In this document: positions 8,235 through 17,183 of the stretch, piece by piece
Numbering within the stretch: the first letter of the stretch is position 1
Layout: each line of letters opens with the position of its first letter
Assembly: GCA_030591305.1 (NCBI GenBank)
Contig: JAUVBI010000006.1
Coordinates: forward strand, 1 to 31,440
Reading direction: 5' to 3'
DNA from: Pseudomonadota bacterium
GTDB lineage: Bacteria > Pseudomonadota > Gammaproteobacteria > Pseudomonadales > Halieaceae
DNA: 31,440 nt
Translations under genes and position numbers: made by a program
The notes under the pieces: generated by a model
Told to the model about the DNA's origin: nothing
Seen by the model: only the letters and a program-made list of their open reading frames with translations
Database searches by the model: none

Positions 8235-9442
8235 TCTTCATTTCCTGCCAGTCTAATTGTTTTCATGGTGCCCCATGTTTTGCAGCCGAGACAAAACCAA
8301 TGAAGGTGCTTGCCTGCAAACCCGCAGTGTTCGCAGCGATAGGCATTGTGGTCGGCAATCAGCCTGTTGGCCAAACCCTGAAACAAGTCCAGCTTTTCGC
8401 GCTCCTCCCCCTCTACACGCTCCATTCGCAGCTTCATTAATTTAGCCAGCCCCCTCAGCGAGGGCTGCCGGTCCAGTTGTGTAGATAAAAACTCACCCGC
8501 CGCGTGAGCCCCCTGGGCTTCACAAATATCGTCGGCCACCGCCAATATCAGTGTTGCGCTGGGGTAAGTACTCAGACACTCCTCAAGATAGGTCTTGAGG
8601 GAGCCCTCATCATCGAGTTCCCGGTGGCACTGTCTCAAAAGACCCACTGTTTCTGGAATGTAACCCGGGTCCTGCAGGCGCACCCGGTGCAGTACCTTTA
8701 TTGCTAATTTATAGTGTCCAGACCGATACTCGACATCGCCCATCATGATTGAGGCGCGCACACACTGTTTGTCTACCCCCAAAGCCTGTTGCAGTAGCTT
8801 GTGGGCCTGTTGTAGTTTTCCCCACGCTAGTTTCTCCACCGCTCGTTCACAATAATAATGCGCCAACACGACGGCAACATCCTGTCCTCTATCACCTGAG
8901 CTAGCGGACGTAGAGCTGCCCAGCAGGGATTTTTTGGGCAGCAAGGTGAGCGCAACCTCTACCGCGCGCTTCCACTCTCGCTCACTCTGGTAAATCTCCA
9001 GCAGGTGGCGCCGTGCGGTACGGCACAGGTCTGGCGATTCATCAACCAGGTCCAATAACAAGCGCTCGGCCCTGTCCAGTAATCCGGCACTGATATAGTC
9101 GAGGGCGAGTTCCAGGTGGGCCTGGTGAACCTGGGCGCGCGGCAGGCTTGGGCGCGCTAACAGATTCTGGTGTATGCGAATGGCCCGCTCTACCTCGCCC
9201 TTCCTGCGCAGCACATTGCCCAGGGCAATATGGGTTTCCAGGGTTTCACTATTGACTTCCAGGGCAGTGACAAAGGCATCGATGGCGCCGTCGGGACGGC
9301 CATCCAATAAGTAATTCAGGCCTTTATAGTATTGGCTGGGCAATTCTGGTACGGCGCCGACCTTGCTACGACCCCTGCGCCCCAGCAGCCAACCAATACC
9401 TACTGCAAAAAAGAGTAGTGCAAATAAGAGGAGTTCATTCAC
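8219..9442 (-). CDS. lapB: LapB, lipopolysaccharide assembly regulator
   Basis: This 407-residue protein has a single N-terminal membrane helix ([19 protein letters not shown]), a run of TPR-type helices (from [20 protein letters not shown] onward), and a C-terminal rubredoxin-like metal site with two CxxC pairs (CEHC and CLGC, about residues 372-390). This is the layout of LapB/YciM, which sits on the inner membrane and directs the FtsH protease to LpxC, setting LPS amounts. The start is GTG at 9442, overlapping the lapA stop by 8 nt. The insert [14 protein letters not shown] around residue 180 looks like a linker between TPR units. Confidence 0.94.
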   Translation of the reverse strand: MNELLLFALLFFAVGIGWLLGRRGRSKVGAVPELPSQYYKGLNYLLDGRPDGAIDAFVTALEVNSETLETHIALGNVLRRKGEVERAIRIHQNLLARPSLPRAQVHQAHLELALDYISAGLLDRAERLLLDLVDESPDLCRTARRHLLEIYQSEREWKRAVEVALTLLPKKSLLGSSTSASSGDRGQDVAVVLAHYYCERAVEKLAWGKLQQAHKLLQQALGVDKQCVRASIMMGDVEYRSGHYKLAIKVLHRVRLQDPGYIPETVGLLRQCHRELDDEGSLKTYLEECLSTYPSATLILAVADDICEAQGAHAAGEFLSTQLDRQPSLRGLAKLMKLRMERVEGEEREKLDLFQGLANRLIADHNAYRCEHCGFAGKHLHWFCLGCKTWGTMKTIRLAGNEEWNHP

Positions 9443-9740
9443 CGTCTTTCAGGCCGGCAGTGCGCAAGCTGTCCAACTCTGCCCTGGCCCTGCTTAACTT
9501 CCTGTTGCTAGAGCCCAATGACGCTCGCAGGCGCAGCACAATGGCCGAGGAGACCAACATGCCAATAAGGCCACCCACGGCCAGTGCCAACAGTATCCAC
9601 AGGGCGAGACTCTTCGGCTCGAAGGTATAAACCAGTAAATCCAGTGGAATGGGGGCTTTGTTTTGCAGCGCAAATAACACGCCAGCGGCGAGTGTCGCCA
9701 AAACAATGAGAACGCTAAACAGGCTGCGCAGCAACTTCAT
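9435..9740 (-). CDS. lapA: LapA, lipopolysaccharide assembly protein A (DUF1049)
   Basis: This 101-residue protein has two membrane helices, one at about residues 5-25 (LFSVLIVLATLAAGVLFALQ) and one at about 47-68 (LWILLALAVGGLIGMLVSS), then a basic, coiled-coil-prone tail. N-K-A-P-I-P-L-D between the helices is the usual DUF1049 signature. LapA partners LapB in envelope control. It starts 4 nt after ihfB and overlaps lapB, so ihfB-lapA-lapB-pyrF probably form one operon. Confidence 0.92.
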   Translation of the reverse strand: MKLLRSLFSVLIVLATLAAGVLFALQNKAPIPLDLLVYTFEPKSLALWILLALAVGGLIGMLVSSAIVLRLRASLGSSNRKLSRARAELDSLRTAGLKDGE

Positions 9741-9744
9741 ACTG

Positions 9745-10041
9745 CTACAGGCCCTCGTGCAACCCCAGGTTTACGCGTTCGCGCAACTCCTTGCCGGGCT
9801 TGAAGTGGGGAACATATTTACCGGTTAACTCCACGGCATCGCCTGTTTTGGGGTTGCGCCCTTTGCGGGGCTCACGGTAATGCAGGGAAAAGCTACCGAA
9901 GCCACGGATTTCAATGCGTTCACCGGTGGAGAGCGATTGCGACATATGCTCAAGAATAGTTTTTACCGCTAACTCAACATCCTTGGAGGATAGCTGGCTC
10001 TGTCTCGCGGCGATCAGTTCAATCAGTTCGCTTTTGGTCAT
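9745..10041 (-). CDS. ihfB: Integration host factor subunit beta
   Basis: This 98-residue member of the HU/IHF family starts [23 protein letters not shown]. The DNA-intercalating beta-arm region reads [21 protein letters not shown], with the conserved proline. IHF-beta dimerises with IHF-alpha and bends DNA strongly. The ribosome binding site TAAGGAGGAACC before ATG is near consensus. rpsA lies immediately upstream, as in Escherichia coli and Pseudomonas, but a terminator separates them, so ihfB can have its own promoter. Confidence 0.97.
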   Translation of the reverse strand: MTKSELIELIAARQSQLSSKDVELAVKTILEHMSQSLSTGERIEIRGFGSFSLHYREPRKGRNPKTGDAVELTGKYVPHFKPGKELRERVNLGLHEGL

Positions 10042-10117
10042 GGTTCCTCCTTATAAGAAGTCTTATTGGTTTCGCGACTGCCAGTGATACCCGCAGGCGG
10101 CTCAACTAAGGGTTGGT

Positions 10118-10146
10118 ATTTTGACCCGATAGCGAGAATTACGCAA
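10118..10146 (-). promoter_or_regulatory. Candidate sigma-70 promoter for ihfB
   Basis: On the minus strand TTGCGT (10146-10141) and CAAAAT (10123-10118) are separated by 17 nt. They lie about 20 nt below the rpsA terminator and about 80 nt before the ihfB start. Both boxes are only partial matches to consensus, so this rests mainly on spacing and position. Confidence 0.35.
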
Positions 10147-10163
10147 GTCCTTATTTTTTAACG

Positions 10164-10192
10164 AAAAAAAAGGGTTCACCGCAGTGAACCCT
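10164..10192 (-). terminator. Rho-independent terminator of rpsA
   Basis: A perfect 9-bp stem (10171-10179 with 10184-10192) has loop CGCA. It is followed on the minus strand by eight T residues (complement of 10164-10171). It lies about 35 nt past the rpsA stop. Confidence 0.92.
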
Positions 10193-10227
10193 CTCTTATT
10201 CGGGACAGATGCCCAGTGCAGACCAGT

Positions 10228-11901
10228 TTACTTATCCTGCATTTGCGCCTTGATCAGATCGCCGATAGTACCTGGAGAAGCACTTTCAACTTCCTGCTCT
10301 TTCAGGGACTTAACCGCTTCTTTCTCGTCGTCGTAGTCCTTGGCCTTGATTGACAGGGCCAGTCCACGATTCTTGCGATCGACAGATACGATCTTGGCTT
10401 CGACGCTGTCACCCACCTTATAAAGGCTGCGTGCGTCGTCGACCTTGTCACGACTGATGTCTTGAGCTTTCAGTACGCCCACAACTTCCTCAGCCAGCTT
10501 GATGGTCACAAACTTGGGGTCGACCTCGGTCACTTCGCCCGTTACGATGGCGCCGCGATCATTTTCGGCCACATAGTTTGAGAAAGGGTCATCTTCCAGT
10601 TGCTTGACGCCCAGTGAGATACGCTCGCGCTCAGAATCGATAGACAGGATAACTGTTTCTATCTCGTCGCCCTTCTTGTAGTCACGAACAACTTCTTCAC
10701 CTTCGTTCCAGCTGATGTCAGACAGGTGTACCAGTCCGTCGATGTTACCTTCCAGGCCAATAAATATTCCGAAGTCAGTAATAGACTTGATGTTACCGGA
10801 GATCTTGTCGCCCTTCTTGTACTTCTCGCCGAAAGCGTCCCATGGGTTCTGCTGGCACTGTTTAATGCCCAGCGAGATACGACGGCGTTCTTCGTCGATA
10901 TCCAGAACCATTACTTCTACTTCGTCGCCCAGATTGACGATCTTGGAGGGGTGAACGTTTTTGTTAGTCCAATCCATCTCGGAAACGTGTACCAGACCTT
11001 CAACACCCTCTTCCAGCTCGGCAAAGCAGCCGTAGTCGGTGAGGTTGGTGATACGCGCCTTGATGCGGCTGTTTTCTGGATAACGGCTCTTGATTTCAAC
11101 CCATGGATCTTCACCCAATTGCTTCAAGCCCAGTGACACGCGGTTGCGCTCGCGATCGAACTTGAGAATCTTAACGTCGATTTCCTGACCTACTTCAACA
11201 ATCTCGGAAGGATGCTTGATACGCTTCCAGGCCATGTCTGTGATATGCAGCAGGCCGTCAACACCGCCCAGGTCTACGAACGCGCCGTAATCGGTCAGGT
11301 TCTTGACGATACCCTTAACAGACATACCTTCCTGCAGAGACTCCAGCAGTGCGTCACGCTCTACGGAGTTGGCAGCTTCCATAACAGCACGACGTGAAAC
11401 CACCACGTTGTTGCGCTTCTGGTCCAGCTTGATAACTTTGAATTCCAGCTCTTTGCCTTCCAGGTGAAGGGTGTCGCGTACCGGACGCACGTCGACCAAT
11501 GAACCGGGGAGGAAAGCCCGAATGGTGTTGATATCCACGGTAAAGCCACCTTTGACCTTGCCGTTGATAATGCCGGTGACGACCTCGTCTGCTTCGTGTG
11601 CAGCTTCCAGTTCTGTCCAGGACTCGGCGCGCTTGGCTTTCTCACGGGACAGCTTGGTTTCACCGAAACCATCTTCTACTGACTCCAGGGCTACCTGTAC
11701 TTCGTCACCGATGCTCAGGTTACATTCACCTGCGGCATCCAGGAATTGAACGCGGGGAATAACACCTTCAGACTTGAGGCCTGCGTGTACGGTTACCCAC
11801 TCGCTGTCGATGTCTATAACTACGCCAGTAACAATAGCACCGGGAGTCATGTCGACGGTTTTCAGACTTTCTTCAAATAGTTCAGCGAAGTTTTCGCTCA
11901 T
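10228..11901 (-). CDS. rpsA: 30S ribosomal protein S1
   Basis: The 557-residue length equals that of gammaproteobacterial S1. Six S1 RNA-binding repeats are visible. The first two, which bind the ribosome, are divergent ([21 protein letters not shown] and [18 protein letters not shown]). Four typical repeats follow, each with a DYGAF/DYGCF/DFGIF-type strand and a [14 protein letters not shown] or [14 protein letters not shown] motif. S1 unfolds mRNA leaders on the 30S subunit. The ATG has AGGTGAT 7 nt upstream. The 136-nt gap to cmk probably holds the rpsA promoter, and S1 usually represses its own translation. Confidence 0.98.
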   Translation of the reverse strand: MSENFAELFEESLKTVDMTPGAIVTGVVIDIDSEWVTVHAGLKSEGVIPRVQFLDAAGECNLSIGDEVQVALESVEDGFGETKLSREKAKRAESWTELEAAHEADEVVTGIINGKVKGGFTVDINTIRAFLPGSLVDVRPVRDTLHLEGKELEFKVIKLDQKRNNVVVSRRAVMEAANSVERDALLESLQEGMSVKGIVKNLTDYGAFVDLGGVDGLLHITDMAWKRIKHPSEIVEVGQEIDVKILKFDRERNRVSLGLKQLGEDPWVEIKSRYPENSRIKARITNLTDYGCFAELEEGVEGLVHVSEMDWTNKNVHPSKIVNLGDEVEVMVLDIDEERRRISLGIKQCQQNPWDAFGEKYKKGDKISGNIKSITDFGIFIGLEGNIDGLVHLSDISWNEGEEVVRDYKKGDEIETVILSIDSERERISLGVKQLEDDPFSNYVAENDRGAIVTGEVTEVDPKFVTIKLAEEVVGVLKAQDISRDKVDDARSLYKVGDSVEAKIVSVDRKNRGLALSIKAKDYDDEKEAVKSLKEQEVESASPGTIGDLIKAQMQDK

Positions 11902-12032
11902 TGTATATCACCTGTTCGTAACCGCGTCTCCAGCCGACCCGGGGTATCTAATGAAGTCTGCCGCCTACACCCTGACTGGAATCAGTGCTTGCAACAGACA
12001 TAAATGCCATTTTATGGAAGTTCGCGACAAAT

Positions 12033-12049
12033 GGGCTCTAAATAAGCCC
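12033..12049 (-). other. Weak hairpin around the cmk stop codon
   Basis: Five GC-rich pairs (12033-12037 with 12045-12049) place the cmk stop codon in a 7-nt loop. On the minus strand ATTTGT follows, which is a poor T run. It could be an attenuator before rpsA. The rest of the gap (11902-12032) shows no promoter I would defend. Confidence 0.3.
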
Positions 12050-12718
12050 TTTTTCCTTCACTTTATCCATCACCTGTGCGAACACTTGTGCGATGGGAGT
12101 GCCGGTGCTATCAACCACTATGGCGTCTTCTGCGGGAACCAGAGGGGAGACGGAACGACAACTGTCGCGCGCATCCCTCTCCTCGATAGCCTCAAGAAGG
12201 CGCGGCAGACTAACACTTTCGCCCTTGGCAAGCAACTGCTGGTAGCGCCGCTGGGCGCGCTCTTGTGCGCTGGCGGTCAGAAAGAATTTGAGCGGGGCAT
12301 CGGGGAAAACTACTGTGCCCATATCCCGACCGTCCGCCACCAGCCCAGGGGGGCGCTTGAACTCATGCTGACGGGCCAGTAAAGCGGTTCGAACAGCAGG
12401 TATGGCGGCGACGGTAGAGGCGCCCCGACCGCCGTCCTCGGTGCGAATATCACGGCTTACATCGGTATTCTGGTAGGCCACCAACACCTCACCGCTGTCA
12501 GACAGGGTAAAGGAAACATCCAGGTGCCGCGCAACCTCGCTGACCGCAGGGTGATCGTCCCAACTGACGCCTTCAATCACACAGGCATGGCCCACCACGC
12601 GGTACAGTGCGCCGCTATCGAGAAAGTGCCAACCCAGGGTCTGGGATAGTAAATGGCTTATGGTGCCTTTGCCGGCACCACTGGGGCCATCGACGGTTAT
12701 GACCGGCGCATTTTGCAT
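12038..12718 (-). CDS. cmk: Cytidylate kinase
   Basis: This 226-residue protein phosphorylates CMP and dCMP with ATP. The P-loop GPSGAGKGT is at residues 11-19, GWHFLDSGALYRVVG is the substrate region, and VADGRDMGTVVFP and KFFLTASAQERAQRR form the nucleotide-binding and lid parts. Its ATG overlaps the aroA stop by one base (TAATG), giving translational coupling. The order aroA-cmk-rpsA is the common gammaproteobacterial one. Confidence 0.97.
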   Translation of the reverse strand: MQNAPVITVDGPSGAGKGTISHLLSQTLGWHFLDSGALYRVVGHACVIEGVSWDDHPAVSEVARHLDVSFTLSDSGEVLVAYQNTDVSRDIRTEDGGRGASTVAAIPAVRTALLARQHEFKRPPGLVADGRDMGTVVFPDAPLKFFLTASAQERAQRRYQQLLAKGESVSLPRLLEAIEERDARDSCRSVSPLVPAEDAIVVDSTGTPIAQVFAQVMDKVKEKGLI

Positions 12719-14028
12719 TAATCTGCCAGGGCCGATATCTGTAGGCCCAGCCCCCTGGCCAGGGCATCAAAAACAGGGAAAGACGTGGCCACATGGTCGC
12801 AATCCAGAATGCGAATTTTACCCTCGGCGCGCAGTGCCGCCACGGCAAAAGACATGGCAATACGGTGATCGTGATAAGTGTGAATGACGCCACCGCCCAG
12901 GGTTCCGCCCTCTATAATAATACCGTCGTCACGCACTTCATTGACAATACCGAGTGTCGTCAAACCCTCGGCCATGGATGCAATTCGGTCGCTCTCCTTC
13001 ACCCGCAACTCCTCGGCACCACGCAAAACCGTGCGTCCTTCGGCGCAGGCAGCCGCTATAAACAGGACCGGCATTTCATCAATCGCCAGGGGCACCTGGT
13101 CAACGGGGATATCGATACCTTTTAGCGGCGCATAGCGCACCCGGATATCGGCAACGGGCTCACCGCCCACCTCCCGTTCATTGCTGAGAGTGATATCACC
13201 ACCCATTAAACGCAGGATATTAATCACCCCGGTACGGGTGGCGTTGATACCCACGTGGGTAAGAAGAAGGTCCGAACCCGGTGCAATACTGGCCGCTACC
13301 ATAAAAAAAGCAGCCGAGGAGATATCTGCCGGCACGTCAATGTCAGTGGCAGTGAGCTCACCACCACCGTGCAGGAAGATAACACCATCTTTTTTACCGA
13401 CATCGTAGCCAAAACCACGCAGCATGCGCTCGGTATGATCGCGGGTGGGCGCTGGCTCGGTGATGGATGTCCGCCCCTTGGCATACAGCCCGGCCAATAA
13501 TACACAGGACTTTACCTGGGCGCTGGCCATGGGAAGGTCGTAGTGAATTCCCTGCAGAGACTGGCCTCCGCGCACGGTCAGTGGCGGCCTGTCACCTTCA
13601 ACATCGGCACCACGTACATCCGCGCCCATCAGGGACAGCGGTGTGAGTACTCTTTTCATGGGCCGGCCGCGCAGGGACTCGTCTCCGGTCAACACCGAAT
13701 CGAAGCGCTGCCCTGCCATCAAACCGGCCAACAGCCTGATACTGGTACCCGAATTGCCTAAATCCAGTTCTGCCAACGGTGCCTGAAGCCCATTAAGACC
13801 CACGCCGTGCACGGTTAACTTGCCGTCCTCGGGGCCCTCTATCTGCACCCCCATGGCCCTGAATGCCGCGACGGTCGCCAGGGCATCCTCGCCCTCCAGA
13901 AAACCGGTAACACGGGTCGTTCCACGGGCTATAGCCCCCAACATGATGGAGCGATGGGACATGGACTTGTCACCGGGCACCCTGACCTCACCGGAAATAA
14001 GCCCGCCGGGCATAACGTTAAATTCCAT
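12718..14028 (-). CDS. aroA: 3-phosphoshikimate 1-carboxyvinyltransferase (EPSP synthase)
   Basis: This 436-residue enzyme joins shikimate-3-phosphate and phosphoenolpyruvate in the shikimate pathway. Seen motifs are PGDKSMSHRS at about residues 18-27, DLGNSGTSIRLLAG at about 90, ASAQVKS at about 168, TRDHTERML at about 195, GINATRTG at about 258 and LRVKESDRI at about 340. The four short motifs GDKS, SAQVK, RDHTE and NATR are those used to define class II EPSP synthases. In Pseudomonas this domain is fused behind TyrA; here it has its own ATG and a 33-nt gap after tyrA. The ribosome binding site is weak, so coupling to tyrA is likely. Confidence 0.97.
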   Translation of the reverse strand: MEFNVMPGGLISGEVRVPGDKSMSHRSIMLGAIARGTTRVTGFLEGEDALATVAAFRAMGVQIEGPEDGKLTVHGVGLNGLQAPLAELDLGNSGTSIRLLAGLMAGQRFDSVLTGDESLRGRPMKRVLTPLSLMGADVRGADVEGDRPPLTVRGGQSLQGIHYDLPMASAQVKSCVLLAGLYAKGRTSITEPAPTRDHTERMLRGFGYDVGKKDGVIFLHGGGELTATDIDVPADISSAAFFMVAASIAPGSDLLLTHVGINATRTGVINILRLMGGDITLSNEREVGGEPVADIRVRYAPLKGIDIPVDQVPLAIDEMPVLFIAAACAEGRTVLRGAEELRVKESDRIASMAEGLTTLGIVNEVRDDGIIIEGGTLGGGVIHTYHDHRIAMSFAVAALRAEGKIRILDCDHVATSFPVFDALARGLGLQISALAD

Positions 14029-14061
14029 ACAATAAACTCTCGACTAACACCGTTTAAGCCC

Positions 14062-14964
14062 TCACTTGTCGCGCGCAGCAAGAATGGCAGAAAACTCATC
14101 TCGCGCACGCTTGGCCCGACTGAATGTTTCCAGCAGGCCATCGGCATCCTCTGCCGCAACCGCCTCGCGCAGCGCAGACAGGCTGGCACTGTACATGTCG
14201 ATGGTATCCAGCAGAGCGCGCTTGTTGGCAATTGAAATATCGCGCCACATCACCGGGTCGGAAGACGCTATACGAGTGAAATCACGAAAGCCTCCCGCGG
14301 CAAAGCGAAAAATATCCTCGCTGGCATCACTCTGGGCCAGAGCATCCACCAGGGCATACGCCAATATGTGCGGCAGGTGGCTGGTGGCGGCGAGTACGGC
14401 ATCGTGTTCATCGACATCCATATCGACAACTTCAGCACCGGTGCTCAGCCACATATCACGAACAAGGCTCACCGCACCACTATCGTTGCCCTCAACCGGG
14501 GTTAAAATCACCCGGTGATTAACAAACAAGTTCTCATCCGAGGCGTTCACACCACTGTTTTCAGAGCCCGCAATGGGGTGGCCCAACACCAGTTGTGGCG
14601 GCATGTGACCCACAATCTCTATTGCCGTATCACGCAAAATACCTTTAACACTGGCTACATCGGTAATGACCGGACTGTGCGAGCGCCCTTCAAGCTGCGG
14701 CAATATTTGCTTCAGCATGTCTGCGGCAATTAATGTCGGCGCGGCTATAACCAGAATATCTGCCCGCTCGACAGCCTCACTGAGGTCCAGGGTGTATTCG
14801 TCGATAACCCCTAACTCAAGGCCTCGTTTCAGGGATGGCTCTCGATGCCCGTAGCCGATAAAGTTTTTGGCGAAACCGCTTTTTCTCAGCGCCCGCGCCA
14901 ACGAACCGCCAATAAGGCCGAGGCCGAGAATAACAAGGTTTTCAACAACCGGAATTTTTGCCAT
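14062..14964 (-). CDS. tyrA: Prephenate dehydrogenase
   Basis: The 300-residue enzyme oxidises prephenate to 4-hydroxyphenylpyruvate for tyrosine synthesis. The NAD-binding motif LVILGLGLIGGSLARAL is at the N-terminus, VITDVASVKG at about residue 98, and the substrate loop LGHPIAGSENSGV at about 127-139. No chorismate mutase or ACT domain is attached. The gene lies 6 nt after pheA and 33 nt before aroA. Pseudomonas has hisC between pheA and tyrA and a tyrA-aroA fusion; neither is present here. Confidence 0.95.
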   Translation of the reverse strand: MAKIPVVENLVILGLGLIGGSLARALRKSGFAKNFIGYGHREPSLKRGLELGVIDEYTLDLSEAVERADILVIAAPTLIAADMLKQILPQLEGRSHSPVITDVASVKGILRDTAIEIVGHMPPQLVLGHPIAGSENSGVNASDENLFVNHRVILTPVEGNDSGAVSLVRDMWLSTGAEVVDMDVDEHDAVLAATSHLPHILAYALVDALAQSDASEDIFRFAAGGFRDFTRIASSDPVMWRDISIANKRALLDTIDMYSASLSALREAVAAEDADGLLETFSRAKRARDEFSAILAARDK

Positions 14965-14970
14965 GGGACG

Positions 14971-16089
14971 CTACAGAACCGCTCTGGGGTAAGAGCCCAA
15001 TGCTTTCATCAAGATTGATTGCTCCTCCAATTCCTGTATTGCCGCTGCAACTTTCTCGTCCTGCATATGCCCTTCAAACTCGATAAAAAATACGTAGGCC
15101 CACTTCTCGGTGCGCGAGGGCCGCGTGTCAATACGCGTCAGGCTGATACCCGCCCGGCGGAAAGGGTCCAACAGGGCGAACAGGGCGCCGGGTTTATTGC
15201 GGCTGGAAACGATAATTGAGCTTTTGTCACGACCACTTGGGGGCACTTCTTCACGGCCAATAATAAGAAAACGGGTGGTATTGTCCGAGTAATCTTCGAT
15301 GTGCTCGGCCAGCTTTTCCAGGTGGTAGCGGTCGGCAGCCATATCGCCGGCTATTGCGGCAACACCGGGTGTTTCCGCCGCCATTCTGGCCGCCTCACCA
15401 TTGCTGCTCACCGCTATGCACTCCGCCTCGGGCCAGTGCCGGTCCAGCCAGTTGCGGCACTGGGCGAGCCCCTGCTGATGCGCGCAGATCTGCGTAATTG
15501 AGTCTGGCGAAGTGTGCTCTGACACCAGCAGGTGGTGGCCTATACGCAGCTCCAACTCACCGGATATTTTCAGGGGAGAATCCATAAAGGTATCCAGCGT
15601 ATGGCTGACCATTCCCTCTGTGGAATTCTCTACCGGCACCACACCATAGTTGCACTCGCCAGACTCAACCTGGGAAAAGACACTCTCTATGCTGGCCTGT
15701 GGAACGCAGATGGCGGCGTGACCAAAGTGTTTTATAGCCGCAGCCTGAGTGAACGTACCCTCGGGGCCCAGATAGGCAATTTGCAGGGGTTTTTCCAGTG
15801 CCAGGCAAGCGGACATAATCTCCCGAAAGATATGGGCGACTGTTTCACCCTGCAACGGCCCCTCATTGCGGTCCATGATGCGCTTAAGTACCTGCGCTTC
15901 GCGCTCGGGTCTGTAGTACACCACCTCACTAACCGGATCGCCGCGCTCCTGGGCGGCCAACAACTCGGCCATTTTAATTTCGGCAACCCGCTGGGCACAC
16001 CTCGCCCGGTCGCTTATCAGCGCCTGAACTTGCTGGTCAATTGCATCGATATCTGCCCTGACCTGTTCGAGATCTCGTGTGTCTGCCAT
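14971..16089 (-). CDS. pheA: Bifunctional chorismate mutase/prephenate dehydratase (P-protein)
   Basis: The 372 residues hold three domains. An AroQ chorismate mutase (about 1-95) has VRADIDAIDQQVQALISDRA and RAQVLKRI. The prephenate dehydratase (about 105-285) starts IAYLGPEGTFTQAAA and carries VPVENSTEGMVSHTLD and the TTRFLIIG motif. The C-terminal ACT domain (about 295-365) has NKPGALFALLDPF and the phenylalanine-binding RIDTRPSRTEKWAYVFF. It makes phenylpyruvate and should be feedback-inhibited by phenylalanine. GGAAGAGG precedes the ATG, and serC lies 14 nt upstream. Confidence 0.97.
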   Translation of the reverse strand: MADTRDLEQVRADIDAIDQQVQALISDRARCAQRVAEIKMAELLAAQERGDPVSEVVYYRPEREAQVLKRIMDRNEGPLQGETVAHIFREIMSACLALEKPLQIAYLGPEGTFTQAAAIKHFGHAAICVPQASIESVFSQVESGECNYGVVPVENSTEGMVSHTLDTFMDSPLKISGELELRIGHHLLVSEHTSPDSITQICAHQQGLAQCRNWLDRHWPEAECIAVSSNGEAARMAAETPGVAAIAGDMAADRYHLEKLAEHIEDYSDNTTRFLIIGREEVPPSGRDKSSIIVSSRNKPGALFALLDPFRRAGISLTRIDTRPSRTEKWAYVFFIEFEGHMQDEKVAAAIQELEEQSILMKALGSYPRAVL

Positions 16090-16103
16090 GCCTCTTCCAG
16101 GGT

Positions 16104-17183
16104 TTACGCTTTACGCGCCTCAAAGTCCGCCATGAAGGCTATCAACGCATCCACTGCGTCCATACCCACCGCATTGTATATGCTGGCTCGCATGCCACCG
16201 ACAGAGCGGTGACCCTTGAGATTTTGCAGCCCCGCCGCCTCGGCCTCTTGTAGAAAGACCTTATCCAACTCGGCATCTGCGAGTGTAAAGGGTATGTTCA
16301 TCAAGGAGCGACTGCGCACCTCCACCGGGTTGGCATAAAAATCACTGCTGTCTATTGCGCCGTACAGCTTTTCTGCCTTGTTGCGATTGATAACTTCCAT
16401 CGCCGCCAGGCCACCGCGCTCCTGCAACCAGTCGAACACCAGGCCCGCCAGATACAGGGCATAGGTTGGCGGCGTGTTATACATGGAGTCATTGTCAGCT
16501 GCCACCTTCCAGTCGAGCATTGCCGGGCAGTATTGATGGGCTTTCCCTAGCAAGTCGCGCCTGACAATAACCAGGGTCAAACCCGCTGGGCCGATATTTT
16601 TCTGGGCTCCGGCATAAATAACGCCAAAATCGTCAACATTGATCACCCTGGACAGAATAGTAGAAGACATGTCAGCTACCACCGGCACGCCTACCTCGGG
16701 TGTCCAGAAAAACTCCACACCACCGATAGTCTCATTCGGTGTGTAGTGCAGGTACGCGGCATCTTCACCCAGTTGCCAGCTCTCAAAAGGTGGAATGCTT
16801 GAGAATTTCGTGTCTTCCGAGGAGGCCACCACATTGACATTACAATAGCGTTTTGCCTCGGCGATGGCCTTTTTCGACCACTGCCCGGTATTAACGTAAT
16901 CTGCATTGGCTTTGCCGTTCAACAGGTTCAACGGCACCGCTGAAAACTGTGTGCTCGCACCACCTTGCAAAAACAACACGGCATAATCATCCGATATAGA
17001 CAACAGCTCACGCAGGGTTTGCTCCGCATGCTGAGCCACACCCATCACCTCGGGGCTGCGGTGGCTCATTTCCATCAGGGACAGGCCCCTGCCATGCCAG
17101 TCGAGCATTTCCTGCGCGGCGGTGGCGAGGACTGACTCGGGAAGCGCGGCCGGGCCGGCACAAAAATTGTAACAACGGGACAT
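16104..17183 (-). CDS. serC: Phosphoserine aminotransferase
   Basis: The 359-residue class V aminotransferase starts with the typical [15 protein letters not shown]. The PLP lysine lies in [16 protein letters not shown] at about residue 195, and the C-terminus [14 protein letters not shown] binds substrate phosphate. It makes 3-phosphoserine and the related step of pyridoxal phosphate synthesis. The ATG overlaps the gyrA stop by one base (TAATG), so serC translation is probably coupled to gyrA. Confidence 0.97.
   Translation of the reverse strand: MSRCYNFCAGPAALPESVLATAAQEMLDWHGRGLSLMEMSHRSPEVMGVAQHAEQTLRELLSISDDYAVLFLQGGASTQFSAVPLNLLNGKANADYVNTGQWSKKAIAEAKRYCNVNVVASSEDTKFSSIPPFESWQLGEDAAYLHYTPNETIGGVEFFWTPEVGVPVVADMSSTILSRVINVDDFGVIYAGAQKNIGPAGLTLVIVRRDLLGKAHQYCPAMLDWKVAADNDSMYNTPPTYALYLAGLVFDWLQERGGLAAMEVINRNKAEKLYGAIDSSDFYANPVEVRSRSLMNIPFTLADAELDKVFLQEAEAAGLQNLKGHRSVGGMRASIYNAVGMDAVDALIAFMADFEARKA

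Noticed and set aside
15532..16212. Plus-strand open frame of 226 codons
   Set aside because: It is antisense to pheA and the serC end, both full-length and motif-complete.
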